Shown: in pieces, positions 9,066 through 18,365 of the stretch
Numbering within the stretch: the stretch's first letter is position 1
Layout: every line of letters begins with the position of its first letter
NCBI RefSeq assembly: GCF_018502485.1
Contig: NZ_CP075546.1
Strand: one strand, 5' to 3'
DNA from: Methanospirillum purgamenti
GTDB lineage: Archaea > Halobacteriota > Methanomicrobia > Methanomicrobiales > Methanospirillaceae
Length of the DNA stretch: 64,000 nucleotides
Position numbers and translations under genes: made by a program
Notes under the pieces: generated by a model
Seen by the model: only the letters and a program-made list of their open reading frames with translations
Told to the model about the DNA's origin: nothing
Database searches by the model: none

Positions 9066-9469
9066 TACAATGATCTTTCTCCAATATAATCCAAGTAATG
9101 TGGTTTAAAAAAGTCATATTCCCGGAAAATCTGTAAGGATCTGTCATAAAGTTCATCTAAATCAGTTACATACAATACCTCTCCCTTAAGCACATTAACC
9201 TGAACATATAACGGGAGATGTTCAAAGATTTGAATGTCAAAATTATCTGGAACTCTTCCCAGGATATGCATTCTCATACGTTCAGCCTGAATGTCTGATA
9301 AATTAGTAGATATAGCAATATCAATGTCAGAAGGAGTGTGATTTTTTCCTTCTGCCACAGATCCATAGAGGATTATAAAGCGGATATGATGAAATTCTGG
9401 TAGTGATTTAATTATCTCCATGCATGGATGAATTATTTCGGGTTGTGACATAAAAGGCATAATAATCAA
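9065..9469 (-). CDS. mntA: MntA-like nucleotidyltransferase antitoxin
   Basis: A 134-residue minimal nucleotidyltransferase. The active site reads ILYGSVAEGKNHTPSDIDIA (about 33-52): the GS motif and the two metal-binding aspartates of SDIDI. In MntA/HepT systems this enzyme transfers AMP onto the tyrosine of the toxin. It lies directly upstream of the HEPN gene with a 1-bp overlap. The start could be Met1, Met4 or Met7; the first is used here. The order (antitoxin first) fits a cotranscribed toxin-antitoxin pair. Confidence 0.85.
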   Translation of the reverse strand: MIIMPFMSQPEIIHPCMEIIKSLPEFHHIRFIILYGSVAEGKNHTPSDIDIAISTNLSDIQAERMRMHILGRVPDNFDIQIFEHLPLYVQVNVLKGEVLYVTDLDELYDRSLQIFREYDFFKPHYLDYIGERSL

Positions 9470-10249
9470 ATCGTCATGGGACTTCTCATATAGGGATAAA
9501 CCTAATTACAATACTATTCAGTCATCAATTCGAATATATACATCTATTGACAGTCCATTTCTATTCATATGTTATCGGTTTAGGAATGATAATGGTTACA
9601 TCCCCGACATGGCATGATTGTAAGCCAAAACGGAATTTTCGCACATCCAAATTCGGCAGGTATATATAACTCTACAATGTCATGTTTAAAAGTTAGTTGT
9701 CTTGATCCCCTCCAATTTTGATTAATATTTTGAAAATTCATATGGTGTTCATACAAAACGACCCTCGGGAAGAATCATATGCAAATAATAATGCTTGAAA
9801 AAACGATAAATACCATAAAAATGAAAAATAATGCGAAGCCGGGAGCTATCTATTAAGTCAGCACACACATCCCGGTTTCAACCTTTATTCGTTCAATGGC
9901 CGCCCTTTTCGTTTCATCTTAGATCTTCGTGAATTTTTCCTGATAATTTTATTAATTTTTTTGCTATCTGTTTAGTAAATGCTCTCGAATAGTCTTCTCA
10001 TCCCTTTTTCTATCCTCTCTGCTAATGAGAAACACTCTCTGATATTCATGAACGAAAGAGATAGGATACTTTCTGAATGTGACAAGTTCGACTCTCCTTT
10101 ATCATGAGTGAAATGGATCTGGGTATTCGTACCTTGGGGAGGATTCTTTGGATAGTAGACGCTTCCTTAGGATTGCTCTTCCAATACGAGAAACCCCTGA
10201 TCTACTAGAATATAAGATAGACTGATTAGATACAAAATATAATACCAGT
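9470..10249. other. intergenic region, 780 bp, no gene recognised
   Basis: AT-rich spacer between mntA and the lectin-like gene. No supported open frame, tRNA or repeat array is seen. It may hold the promoters of the divergent flanking genes. Confidence 0.5.
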
Positions 10250-10885
10250 ATGCTTTCCGGAGTGGTTCGTCTATTTCAGTTATTGGTTGTGTTAACCGTA
10301 ATTACCTATTCCGCTTGTGGTTCTTCATCATCAGGGTTGATAACAATAAATCTGTCTTTACCGACAAACCTGTCCGTTTTTTCTGATATTATTGATATTA
10401 ACATATTCCAGACAGGAGGTCCATCGCATGAACTAGATTCGAATACTATTGAGCAAGCGGTACCTGAACAATATAACGAGGTAAAAATTCCAGATTACTC
10501 AATACAGTGGTCAAATAATATGAACAATATTACTCATGTATACAAAGCTGTAATTGCTCCTGGAATTACCTGGACTCAAGCAAGAGATGCCGCAATTACT
10601 GAAGGTGGACATTTAGTTACAATTACCAGTAAAGAGGAAAATGAGTTGGTATTCTCATACATTAAGAACGCATCCTTTTGGTCTCCTTGTAGAGGTAATA
10701 TTTTTGGACCATGGTTAGGTGGATACCAACCTTCAGGATCAGATAATTCAAGTGCTGGGTGGGCCTGGGTGACAGGGGAAAAATGGGAGTATACTAATTG
10801 GTTTGCTGAAGAGCCGAATGATTATAGAGGAGAAGAAGATAGGTTATTTTTCTACATGAATAATTGTACATATGTCATCGGTTAA
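10250..10885 (+). pseudogene. C-type lectin-domain secreted protein, 3'-truncated by an IS
   Basis: A 211-residue remnant. Residues 1-24 form a signal sequence ending in TYSAC, possibly a lipobox. The last 110 residues are a C-type lectin fold: WTQARDAAITEGGHLVTITS, the WLGG strand, and EPNDYRGEEDRL, which resembles the EPN sugar-binding loop. The fold should continue with a WND-type strand and a final beta strand, but the frame ends at CTYVIG, and its last 17 bp (10869-10885) are the terminal repeat of an IS. So the domain has lost its calcium/ligand strand and is probably non-functional. The truncated TIR gene on the other side of the IS ends in the same IS-encoded residues. Confidence 0.7.
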
Positions 10886-12550
10886 GGTAAGGTGTAACAC
10901 GAATAAAAATCTCAAATAATGATTAATCCTCACTTTAGAAGAGCAAACCTTATGATTTGAATATCAATTACTTTCACTTCAGACTACCCTCATGACACCC
11001 CAACCAGAAAAAAATGAGACGTCGCGAAAACATCGAATATTTCTTGATAGCCTAAGCTAGATAAATCGGTGAATTTTGAATTATTTTCTACTTTTATGAC
11101 TAATTATACAAGTTACTGGTATGAGTTTTTCTATTCCCATGAGAGGAGATAGCTCCTTCCACTATGGTCTCCCAGATCTCTCTCCAAGGCGTAGTTGTTC
11201 GAAGTCCCCGTTTTTTCTTTCCCAAATTCCGGAGTATCTGCTTTGCATTTTCCGCAAAAACGATGGCCCATGACCGCTTTTTCAGTCGTATAGCCATGGA
11301 AGGCTCTAAAATTTTCCGAGCAACCGCAAACAACTCCCGTGCAATAATAAGCCTAATAATAGGGATTCGGATGAAAATTTCAGTGATCGCATCATTTTTA
11401 GATTTGAGTCTACCCAACAGGTTTTCGCTCTTTGTTTCTCGAAAAAGATTTTCGATATCCCACCTTGCTGCATACAGAATTGCCACATCTCTTCCTGCAA
11501 GATCTTCTTCAGAAATATTCGTGAAGTAAGTAAGATATTGTTCTGTTTTTTCGTTATATATGGCAATAAATCTCATATCCAAGGATTTTTTAGTTTTCTT
11601 ATTATTACTTGAGAAATACCTCACTGTAACGCTTGCATCGATATCAAGTCTATAGGATCTGACGATTTCAATGGCTTTCTGGATATCCTGGCCGATCATT
11701 TTCGTTCTCATTTTTTCGGGAATGTCTAAACCTACGGAAACCACTTCAGCCCTTGTGTTTGATTTTATTCTTGTAACAAAAGATCCGCCATAATCTCCTA
11801 TTTTAGCAAAGACATCGAATTTAAAGAAACCTCGATCCATCAACAATAACATGCCATTTACCCAAGGTCCTATGCTGAGAGTTTTTGCATCATTGGTTTT
11901 CTCCGGGAAAAACTTTACAGAACAGGGGCCATTACATACTACACTCAACAATACAGAAACTTTAATCCCTGCCGATATTCTTCGTGTTCGTGTTGCTGGG
12001 TATTTATTTGCCAGAAATGAATGAACTCTCACGATTGTATTGTCCTTTATCAGTACATCATTAAAAGTTCGCAAATATCCCTTTAATTCAGTATTAACTC
12101 CTTTCATTTGATAGGAAATGTAATTCTCAAGACATTTGTCCACAAATGCAAGGGCTTCGTAACTGAACCGATCATAAAAACTACTGTATACAACTTTTTT
12201 CTCTTGATCTACGATGGAATTGTAGATTCTGTGAAATTTGCTAATTGAAGGTTCTTCTTTTGAGTAAAAACCGAATATTAGTGTTAAAAGAAATTCTACG
12301 GGATATATTTTCCTGGAACGGATGATAAATCCGGAATCCACAGCCGCGCAGGCGATTTCTTGAAAAGAGATCAATTCGGTCAGTTTTTCGGCAAATTTGC
12401 GAGAATTTATGCCTAAATCTAGTTCCATGACCAATTTGCCGGGGAAGTATATAAACCAGACGTTTGGTACGCGTGAAAATTTTAAAATTAGATCCGAAAT
12501 ATGGAAAAATGATTATGTAAAATGTGATATTCCTTAACCGATGACATATG
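10869..12550 (-). mobile_element. IS4-family insertion sequence (about 1.68 kb)
   Basis: The ends carry a perfect 19-bp inverted repeat, CATATGTCATCGGTTAAGG at 10869-10887 and its complement at 12532-12550, around one DDE transposase gene. The outermost six bases are the palindrome CATATG, so they could instead be a 6-bp target duplication, with the element running 10875-12544. Beyond CATATG the flanks do not match each other, and a gene is truncated on each side. That fits a recombined or deletion-forming copy rather than a fresh insertion. Confidence 0.8.
11100..12434 (-). CDS. IS4-family DDE transposase
   Basis: A 444-residue transposase. The catalytic triad is visible: D in VLIKDNTIVRVH, D in LLLMDRGFF, and E within the IS4 signature Y-x2-R-x3-E-x6-K (YAARWDIENLFRETKS). 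Length is normal and the frame intact, so it may be active. A TATA-like TTTATATAC lies about 20 bp upstream of the ATG. Only distantly related to the other IS4-like transposase near 45 kb. Confidence 0.9.
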   Translation of the reverse strand: MVMELDLGINSRKFAEKLTELISFQEIACAAVDSGFIIRSRKIYPVEFLLTLIFGFYSKEEPSISKFHRIYNSIVDQEKKVVYSSFYDRFSYEALAFVDKCLENYISYQMKGVNTELKGYLRTFNDVLIKDNTIVRVHSFLANKYPATRTRRISAGIKVSVLLSVVCNGPCSVKFFPEKTNDAKTLSIGPWVNGMLLLMDRGFFKFDVFAKIGDYGGSFVTRIKSNTRAEVVSVGLDIPEKMRTKMIGQDIQKAIEIVRSYRLDIDASVTVRYFSSNNKKTKKSLDMRFIAIYNEKTEQYLTYFTNISEEDLAGRDVAILYAARWDIENLFRETKSENLLGRLKSKNDAITEIFIRIPIIRLIIARELFAVARKILEPSMAIRLKKRSWAIVFAENAKQILRNLGKKKRGLRTTTPWREIWETIVEGAISSHGNRKTHTSNLYN

Positions 12551-13304
12551 AATTCGCATTACCAATCGCAGGAATACTTTTTTCACTAAAAAAGACCCGT
12601 TTACCCATGTTATTTAAATACTCGTAAAAGAGACTGGCTAATTTAAAATCCTCACTTTTACAACTGATAAAAATTAGTCTGTTATCCGGATTATTCTGCG
12701 GTGAAAGGGTAACATCTGAATTATTACGAGGATAATACCCGTCCGGTAATAACTGTTCCAGTATTTTTTTACATTCAAGATAGTAGGATAATTTTTTTTC
12801 AGATATTGTTATAGTCTTCAATGATTTGGGATATGCATTTTCATGTATGGCATCAATAAATCCATGAATCTCGGATTGAAAAGCTTCATGAAGATTAAGG
12901 CCATAATTAGCCCCGTGAATCGTAACATTAATCTCGCTTACATCAATCATTTCAGATTTGAGAATCAATAAAGATTTTTTTGCAAACAAATGAATCTCAT
13001 GATATCCAAAATCATGTAAATATGGAACACCAATGTAAAGAATTTTCTTTGCCGGAAAAATTCCATTACTCTCAAATAAAGAGTATTCATTCAGAGCAGG
13101 AAGATGGGGGAGAATATTAACACCATTATCTCTGAATTTTTTTGCAGCCTTCTCTTCAACTCCCCGTAATCCTCGGGGATACTTTAAGATATATACATCG
13201 GCTTGAGAGAGAAAAAAATCAGTATTTACCAGATTAAATCGTATTGAGACAGGATCCTTCATGACAATTTCTCCCAGTATTTTTAAGTCAAAAACTCGCT
13301 TCAC
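12534..13304 (-). pseudogene. TIR-domain protein truncated before its catalytic Glu
   Basis: A 256-residue remnant. Residues 1-205 form an unrecognised alpha/beta region (ILYIGVPYLHDFGYHEIH, TIHGANYGLNLHEAFQSEI) that might be a nucleotide-binding fold. Residues 209-252 are the start of a TIR domain (RLIFISCKSEDFKLASLFYE, then a KRVFFSEKS strand) and align with the intact TIR of the 15306-16523 gene (PLIFISCKSEDYSHAEKF). The frame then enters the IS terminal repeat and stops at YVIG. About two thirds of the TIR domain is missing, including the helix with the catalytic Glu, so it cannot cleave NAD. It lies 92 bp downstream of the HD-RyR gene in the same orientation. Confidence 0.72.
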
Positions 13305-13396
13305 AAAGGATTGCGAATATAAACCATCATTAGTTCATACCAGATTGTATCAGATATATTTTTCTATATGCTCCAGCATCCACCCATCTCATCATA

Positions 13397-15217
13397 TTAC
13401 AATCGTTTTATTGATAATTTCATACTATGCAAAACGATAGGAAGGTTACGAATAACATTTCTATCCTTTTCTTTAACAGCATCGGTTAAATCATCCCAGT
13501 CTAAAATACAGGGATGAATTAATTTCTTTTCATCCCGTTCTTCGCCATATATCCAACCTTCCTCAACTTTCTCCTTCATCCATCTCTCATGTTCAATCTT
13601 TGCCAGCATCTCAAGTTCTTCAGATGTGAACTCAAATATTTCATCAGAACTATCAAAGAATGGAGGTATTGTTGCATGAATTATTGATAAATAATCAAGT
13701 ATGTCGTTTCCATGACGAATATTTGCCTTGCGATATCTATGGTCAATACGATTCCACAGATGCATTTGTGGATTATTCACAATTTTATTCCCGTTTGCAC
13801 GCTCGGCTGCAATATATGCCTCATGAAGTTTTTGTGCGATAAATTTCCTGTCTTCGTAGTATTGGGCACCTAATTGCTGGAATGGTTCATAAACCGGAAT
13901 CTCATACTGAGAACAATCCCCGTGTATTACATTAAAGGATTCTTCATTATATGGCTCATCAACCGATGTTGGAATACCAATATCGCGGGTTTCATGTGGA
14001 GGTTGTTTTAATATGTGTTTTACATCTTGTAATTCCTTTAAAATATCGGCCATTACACGGGAGATGTCAGGTGGATAGTACTCATCTGCACATGCAAGAA
14101 TGATTTTTCCTTCATTGAAATAAATATCTTTAACCGACTTTTTATAATCCATATTCCTTCTATAATGGCAAATGTGTGAGAATACATCTAAAGAACGGGA
14201 GAATTTAGAATATTTCTTTTTCAACTGCTCAACAGCAGAAAAAAAATCAGAATCACCTGGTGATGAATCAGTCCTATCAAACCAATCTGATAACATTTGA
14301 AGTGTTTTGGCATCATCAGGTTTCATCTCTTGAATCATTTCAGTTAAAAGAAAATCTCTCTCACTTTTATTTCTTTGAATAAATTGGTCAGTATTGAGTA
14401 ATGCGATTAACCGCTTATTGGTCTGATCACAACCATCTACAAATCGTAACAATGCTGATAAAAATAAGATATTGATCTCATATTTTTTGGAATTAACCGT
14501 AATAACCGACTTACCTGAATTTTGATTATCAACTGGTGGAATAGTATAATATTTTCTTTTCACCGATGATTCTGATAATCTTACTTTTCCGGAGTGATTC
14601 AGACAAATATTCCCGACGATCTCCCGTATATCCTCATGAACATCTGCACCAAATGTAATTATCTGGGTATTATTTATTATAAGATACTTGCTTAAAAGTG
14701 CATGATGCTCACGTATCCATCCGGGAGTGATACCACTTAAATCAGACACTGTTATAGATGAAAAAAAGGACGAGGATTTATACTGTGGATCATCTCCAGG
14801 ATGTGCATAGTGTGAAAGATATCGATTAATTTCTGGAAGATTATTAATATTTGGAGTAAAAAGCATTTTTGACATCCCGATATCATGAAGGTATAATGAC
14901 AGGACATAACATGCTTTTTCGCCGTCATTTAATTGATCAATGAGATTATCATTGTCGTGAAATAACCTGTTTGATAGGATGAATAAGTTTTTGCTATGAG
15001 TAAGTGCATGATCCACCATTTCAGGACAATGACTCTCCCCCCATGCAATGTGATGGGGATTATTCCACGTTCGAAGAAAATCAATCAGCATCTCTTTTAG
15101 AAAATGATCCTGAAATTTCCAAAATATGGGAATATGTGCAAAGTATTCTTTTGGTTCAGAAAAAAAATTAGCAAATATCGGAATACACATGTACTTATTA
15201 CCTGGGCACTTGAACAA
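13397..15217 (-). CDS. HD-domain and RyR-domain fusion protein
   Basis: A 606-residue protein without homologous neighbours in its middle part. Residues about 60-230 resemble an HD-type metal phosphohydrolase: H63/H70, YLHDIGM with H111-D112, and REHHALLSKYL. Residues about 435-600 end in a RyR (ryanodine receptor repeat) domain: LAKIEHERWMKEKVEEGW, then YGEERDEKKLIHPCILDW and VKEKDRNVIRNLP, all hallmark positions. In prokaryotes RyR domains sit in conflict systems and are thought to sense nucleotide-derived ligands. HD domains hydrolyse nucleotides, so a ligand-sensing nucleotide hydrolase is inferred. It lies between two TIR genes in the same orientation (spacers 88 and 92 bp), so one operon is likely. 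A helicase or RNA-binding role is not indicated. Confidence 0.75.
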   Translation of the reverse strand: MFKCPGNKYMCIPIFANFFSEPKEYFAHIPIFWKFQDHFLKEMLIDFLRTWNNPHHIAWGESHCPEMVDHALTHSKNLFILSNRLFHDNDNLIDQLNDGEKACYVLSLYLHDIGMSKMLFTPNINNLPEINRYLSHYAHPGDDPQYKSSSFFSSITVSDLSGITPGWIREHHALLSKYLIINNTQIITFGADVHEDIREIVGNICLNHSGKVRLSESSVKRKYYTIPPVDNQNSGKSVITVNSKKYEINILFLSALLRFVDGCDQTNKRLIALLNTDQFIQRNKSERDFLLTEMIQEMKPDDAKTLQMLSDWFDRTDSSPGDSDFFSAVEQLKKKYSKFSRSLDVFSHICHYRRNMDYKKSVKDIYFNEGKIILACADEYYPPDISRVMADILKELQDVKHILKQPPHETRDIGIPTSVDEPYNEESFNVIHGDCSQYEIPVYEPFQQLGAQYYEDRKFIAQKLHEAYIAAERANGNKIVNNPQMHLWNRIDHRYRKANIRHGNDILDYLSIIHATIPPFFDSSDEIFEFTSEELEMLAKIEHERWMKEKVEEGWIYGEERDEKKLIHPCILDWDDLTDAVKEKDRNVIRNLPIVLHSMKLSIKRL

Positions 15218-15305
15218 ATATGAATTTAGTCATTTATCGCCGGATTATGAATTGAACATACTGCTCAGAGATGTTTGAACGTATATGAGTTATCAGTTCA
15301 GAAAT

Positions 15306-16523
15306 TCACTCCTCTCTTTTGTCAAGTAACAATAGGGCTTTAATAAAACCTTCATGAGAAAGATTAAACACTTCATATTGCCTCAACGATATTGGAAGAT
15401 CAGAAATTTCAATATCTGAACCAATCAGGGTAAGAATATTTCCTTTTTTTCTACCTCCTAATTTTTCTTTAAGAAAACTTGTCCACTCATGTCTTACCCA
15501 GCCTGATCCAAAAAACTCTTTTTTTGTACCAATTACAACCATATGCTCTGCACTTTCTAAAGCAGAGTCAATACGGGAGAGGTAATCTGAATCTTCGCTC
15601 ACTTGTTTATCTCGTTCACAAAAAAAGAAATTTTTACCATTACTATTCAAAAAATCAGCAAATTTTTCCGCATGGGAATAATCTTCACTTTTACATGATA
15701 TGAAAATCAGGGGCCCAGTTCTATCAGGAGAATCCAGAAAAGTTACATTTCCAATCTTCTGTCCTGGATTCAACCTTATTAAGTGATCAGTTGGCGCCTC
15801 TAATAAAAAAGCGTCCATCAAAATACCAAAATTTCTAAGTTGATTCGGACCACAGTCCTCAGCAGATGCATGCAATGTCATAATACCATATTCTTTAATT
15901 AAGGACCAGTTAATGAGTTGCTGATAGGCCTTATCCCCAGTCAGATCAAATACCCGTGAAATGTTGTGTGAGAGGATGTAATCAATAAGAATATGTGTTA
16001 AAGCATTGTCTTTTTTCAGAACATCCTGAATTTCATGAAAATCTTCAAGAGGGGATTCATATAGTTGAATCTGTTCCACTGGAGTGAGCATTCCATATAA
16101 TCCTGATATAATGATGGTGTGGTGAGAAGATTCAATACATTTTTGCGACCATTGAAATATCGATCCCTCATCTAGGAAGCCTTGATAAAAACTTCCCGAA
16201 TAGCGTTCAATAGCAGGGAGGTATTGTACATGTTCATTGCCTGCAAAATCGGGTCCTCGTCCTAAAGTCAAATTGCAGGAGTGATCACCCAGTTTCAATC
16301 CTTTTTGAGTAAATAATTCTGATTTGGTCAGGAGTAATAAACTCTCATTTCGAATTTTATAGAGTAATTCAATAGATCTTTTCTGGCTTAATCGTGAAGT
16401 TATTGAAAGTTCTTCATAATACGGTTCATCTGAATTCAATTGGTTTTTTGTAAATGAGCAGATACCAAGAATAAGAATCGGGCTGGTAGGATTATATTGA
16501 TGTAAGGTTGTAGGGGATAACAT
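15306..16523 (-). CDS. YaaA-like domain fused to a C-terminal TIR domain
   Basis: A 405-residue protein. Residues 14-240 resemble the YaaA (DUF328)/DUF6884 fold: RYSGSFYQGF (108-117) and IISGLYGMLTPVEQIQLYE (138-156) match its diagnostic segments. Residues 270-400 are a TIR domain: IFISCKSEDYSHAEKF, FFFCERD, a central SALESAEHMVVIG strand, and GSGWVRHEW with the catalytic Glu at about 346. TIR domains of this kind cleave NAD+ or make NAD-derived signals in Thoeris and other antiviral systems. The YaaA-like part may sense a ligand or nucleic acid; that is inference. It is the first gene of the minus-strand set and diverges from the TIR-NUDIX gene across a 351-bp spacer. Confidence 0.75.
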   Translation of the reverse strand: MLSPTTLHQYNPTSPILILGICSFTKNQLNSDEPYYEELSITSRLSQKRSIELLYKIRNESLLLLTKSELFTQKGLKLGDHSCNLTLGRGPDFAGNEHVQYLPAIERYSGSFYQGFLDEGSIFQWSQKCIESSHHTIIISGLYGMLTPVEQIQLYESPLEDFHEIQDVLKKDNALTHILIDYILSHNISRVFDLTGDKAYQQLINWSLIKEYGIMTLHASAEDCGPNQLRNFGILMDAFLLEAPTDHLIRLNPGQKIGNVTFLDSPDRTGPLIFISCKSEDYSHAEKFADFLNSNGKNFFFCERDKQVSEDSDYLSRIDSALESAEHMVVIGTKKEFFGSGWVRHEWTSFLKEKLGGRKKGNILTLIGSDIEISDLPISLRQYEVFNLSHEGFIKALLLLDKREE

Positions 16524-16874
16524 GTTATTGAATATTTGAATTCAATGTTTTAATGTTTATGAGGATTCTCTCTTTTTCATGATGATCAGGAAATCAATCT
16601 CGACCAAGGGAAGGTAATCTTCTGAATGTGATAAATATCACCCGTAAAGAAAATATTCACAGTTTGAATTTTGAGGTTAATCCATGTCTCGATACTCTAG
16701 TACAGCACAAAATAAAAAAAATCACCTGGAACAAACCAACTGAAACAGACAAAAAGTCGTTTTACTCCTTTCTATAAGGATTGTATAAAGATATATCACA
16801 ATGATTATCTGATAATAAGCCCTTATTTGATATTAATACTTACCTTCAAATTTTAGAAATAAACAGGAAATATC

Positions 16875-18266
16875 ATGCCAAACAGAGTATTTATCAGTCA
16901 CTCAACAAAAGATAAGGATTTTGTTGATAATCTTGTCGAACATCTTCGAGACCATTATATAGAAACATTCTATGCACCACGAAACATGCCTGGCGGTAGA
17001 TGGGAAGAAAATCTCATCACAGAACTGAATAATTGTGATTGTTTTCTTGTTGTTCTAAGTTCAAACTCGTTAGAATCTGATTATGTGAAATTCGAAATCA
17101 ACACATTTTTAGACATAAGTCCTGAAAAAAAAGTGATCCCGGTTTTGGCAGAACAGTGCCCATGGGAACGTCTGCATGAAAAAATTAATGAATATCAACT
17201 ATTCGATTATGTTCAGAACCCAAGGGAAGCAAATAATAGATTATTACATGAATTTGGTATTAACCCACATATTTTCCCTCCTGTTGTGGTTGGGGATATA
17301 AAAATTCCCGTATTTATCTTCGTTGGTGGAGATGGCCATACGAAATTTCACTACAGAGACATCATCTGTGAAGGGCCGGGAATATTAACAGATGATTCCC
17401 GGGTTTTTACCCTGGAAGGTGACATACAGGAATTTGCCAGAAGTTATATTCCAAAGCGTCAGAAAGAATGTGAAGAAAAAAGTATCCTCTTTATTAACAA
17501 TCCCCAGGTTCGGCTGAACCACGTATCCTGGGGTGCATCAAATGAGAATGGAGGACTGGATAACCGACCCTTACGACTCAAACTTGGATGGACCTCGTAT
17601 TACCATACCGTTGTAACAAATGGTATGACTCATGAACGATTACCGGATGGTTCAACAATTGGACAAAAATATGCAGCAGATATCGATAAAATACACGATT
17701 GCCGCCTCTCAAATCCAATCGCTGCGAATATGTCAATAATCACAAAAGACAATTACATTTTCTTTGGTATCCGAAGTCATAAAGTGCAAACCCTCCCTGG
17801 TAATTATCAGCCGGCTGTTAGTGGAGATGGTCAACCTGAAGATTTGGATAAAAATGGTGTGTATGATCCATTTCGAACCGCTCTTCGGGAAGCAGCTGAA
17901 GAGTGTGTTGGTTTGTTGGTTCCTCCTCCTTCAGTAGATGATGTGACTTTTTTTGGCCTAGGGCGCTGGAAAAAGACTCGTTTTCCTTTCCTTTTTGGAG
18001 AGATTCGCGTAGATGCAACCGCGAATGAAGTGATGTCATACGAACCAACTCAGAGATGGGAAGGAGAGCGGTTTTCAATTCCTTTCACCGTCGAATCAGT
18101 TACAGAATGGTGTGTCGATCGGTATCAGGACTACTACAATGGTCGGACTAGTGCAGCCTCCAGTGCATCGATTTTTTCTTTGTTGCAATCCCTTCGTTAC
18201 GCATATCCTGACAAATGGCCGGAAGTAATTCGCCGATGCACCATTAATCATAACAGTCCCTCATAG
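16875..18266 (+). CDS. TIR domain fused to a NUDIX-type domain
   Basis: A 463-residue protein. Residues 1-140 are a TIR domain: VFISHSTKDKDFVDNLVEHL, a TFYAPRNMPGGRWEE loop and SDYVKFEINTF with the catalytic Glu at E74. Residues about 140-270 have no fold I recognise. Residues about 285-450 look like a NUDIX hydrolase: the core REAAEECVGL of the Nudix box is at 338-347, with the leading glycine part loosened by an insertion. NUDIX enzymes split diphosphates such as ADP-ribose, the kind of product TIR enzymes make from NAD+. So producer and remover (or sensor) of one metabolite may share a chain, as inference. It is divergent from the YaaA-TIR gene. Confidence 0.75.
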   Translation: MPNRVFISHSTKDKDFVDNLVEHLRDHYIETFYAPRNMPGGRWEENLITELNNCDCFLVVLSSNSLESDYVKFEINTFLDISPEKKVIPVLAEQCPWERLHEKINEYQLFDYVQNPREANNRLLHEFGINPHIFPPVVVGDIKIPVFIFVGGDGHTKFHYRDIICEGPGILTDDSRVFTLEGDIQEFARSYIPKRQKECEEKSILFINNPQVRLNHVSWGASNENGGLDNRPLRLKLGWTSYYHTVVTNGMTHERLPDGSTIGQKYAADIDKIHDCRLSNPIAANMSIITKDNYIFFGIRSHKVQTLPGNYQPAVSGDGQPEDLDKNGVYDPFRTALREAAEECVGLLVPPPSVDDVTFFGLGRWKKTRFPFLFGEIRVDATANEVMSYEPTQRWEGERFSIPFTVESVTEWCVDRYQDYYNGRTSAASSASIFSLLQSLRYAYPDKWPEVIRRCTINHNSPS

Positions 18267-18365
18267 AGTCAGAATGGATAAAGTCACTACTGTGAAAAAC
18301 CGGGTAAAGAAATCATCCCGGTGATCTTAAATAGATAACCAAAATTATCCAAAAAAAGAAACAGA

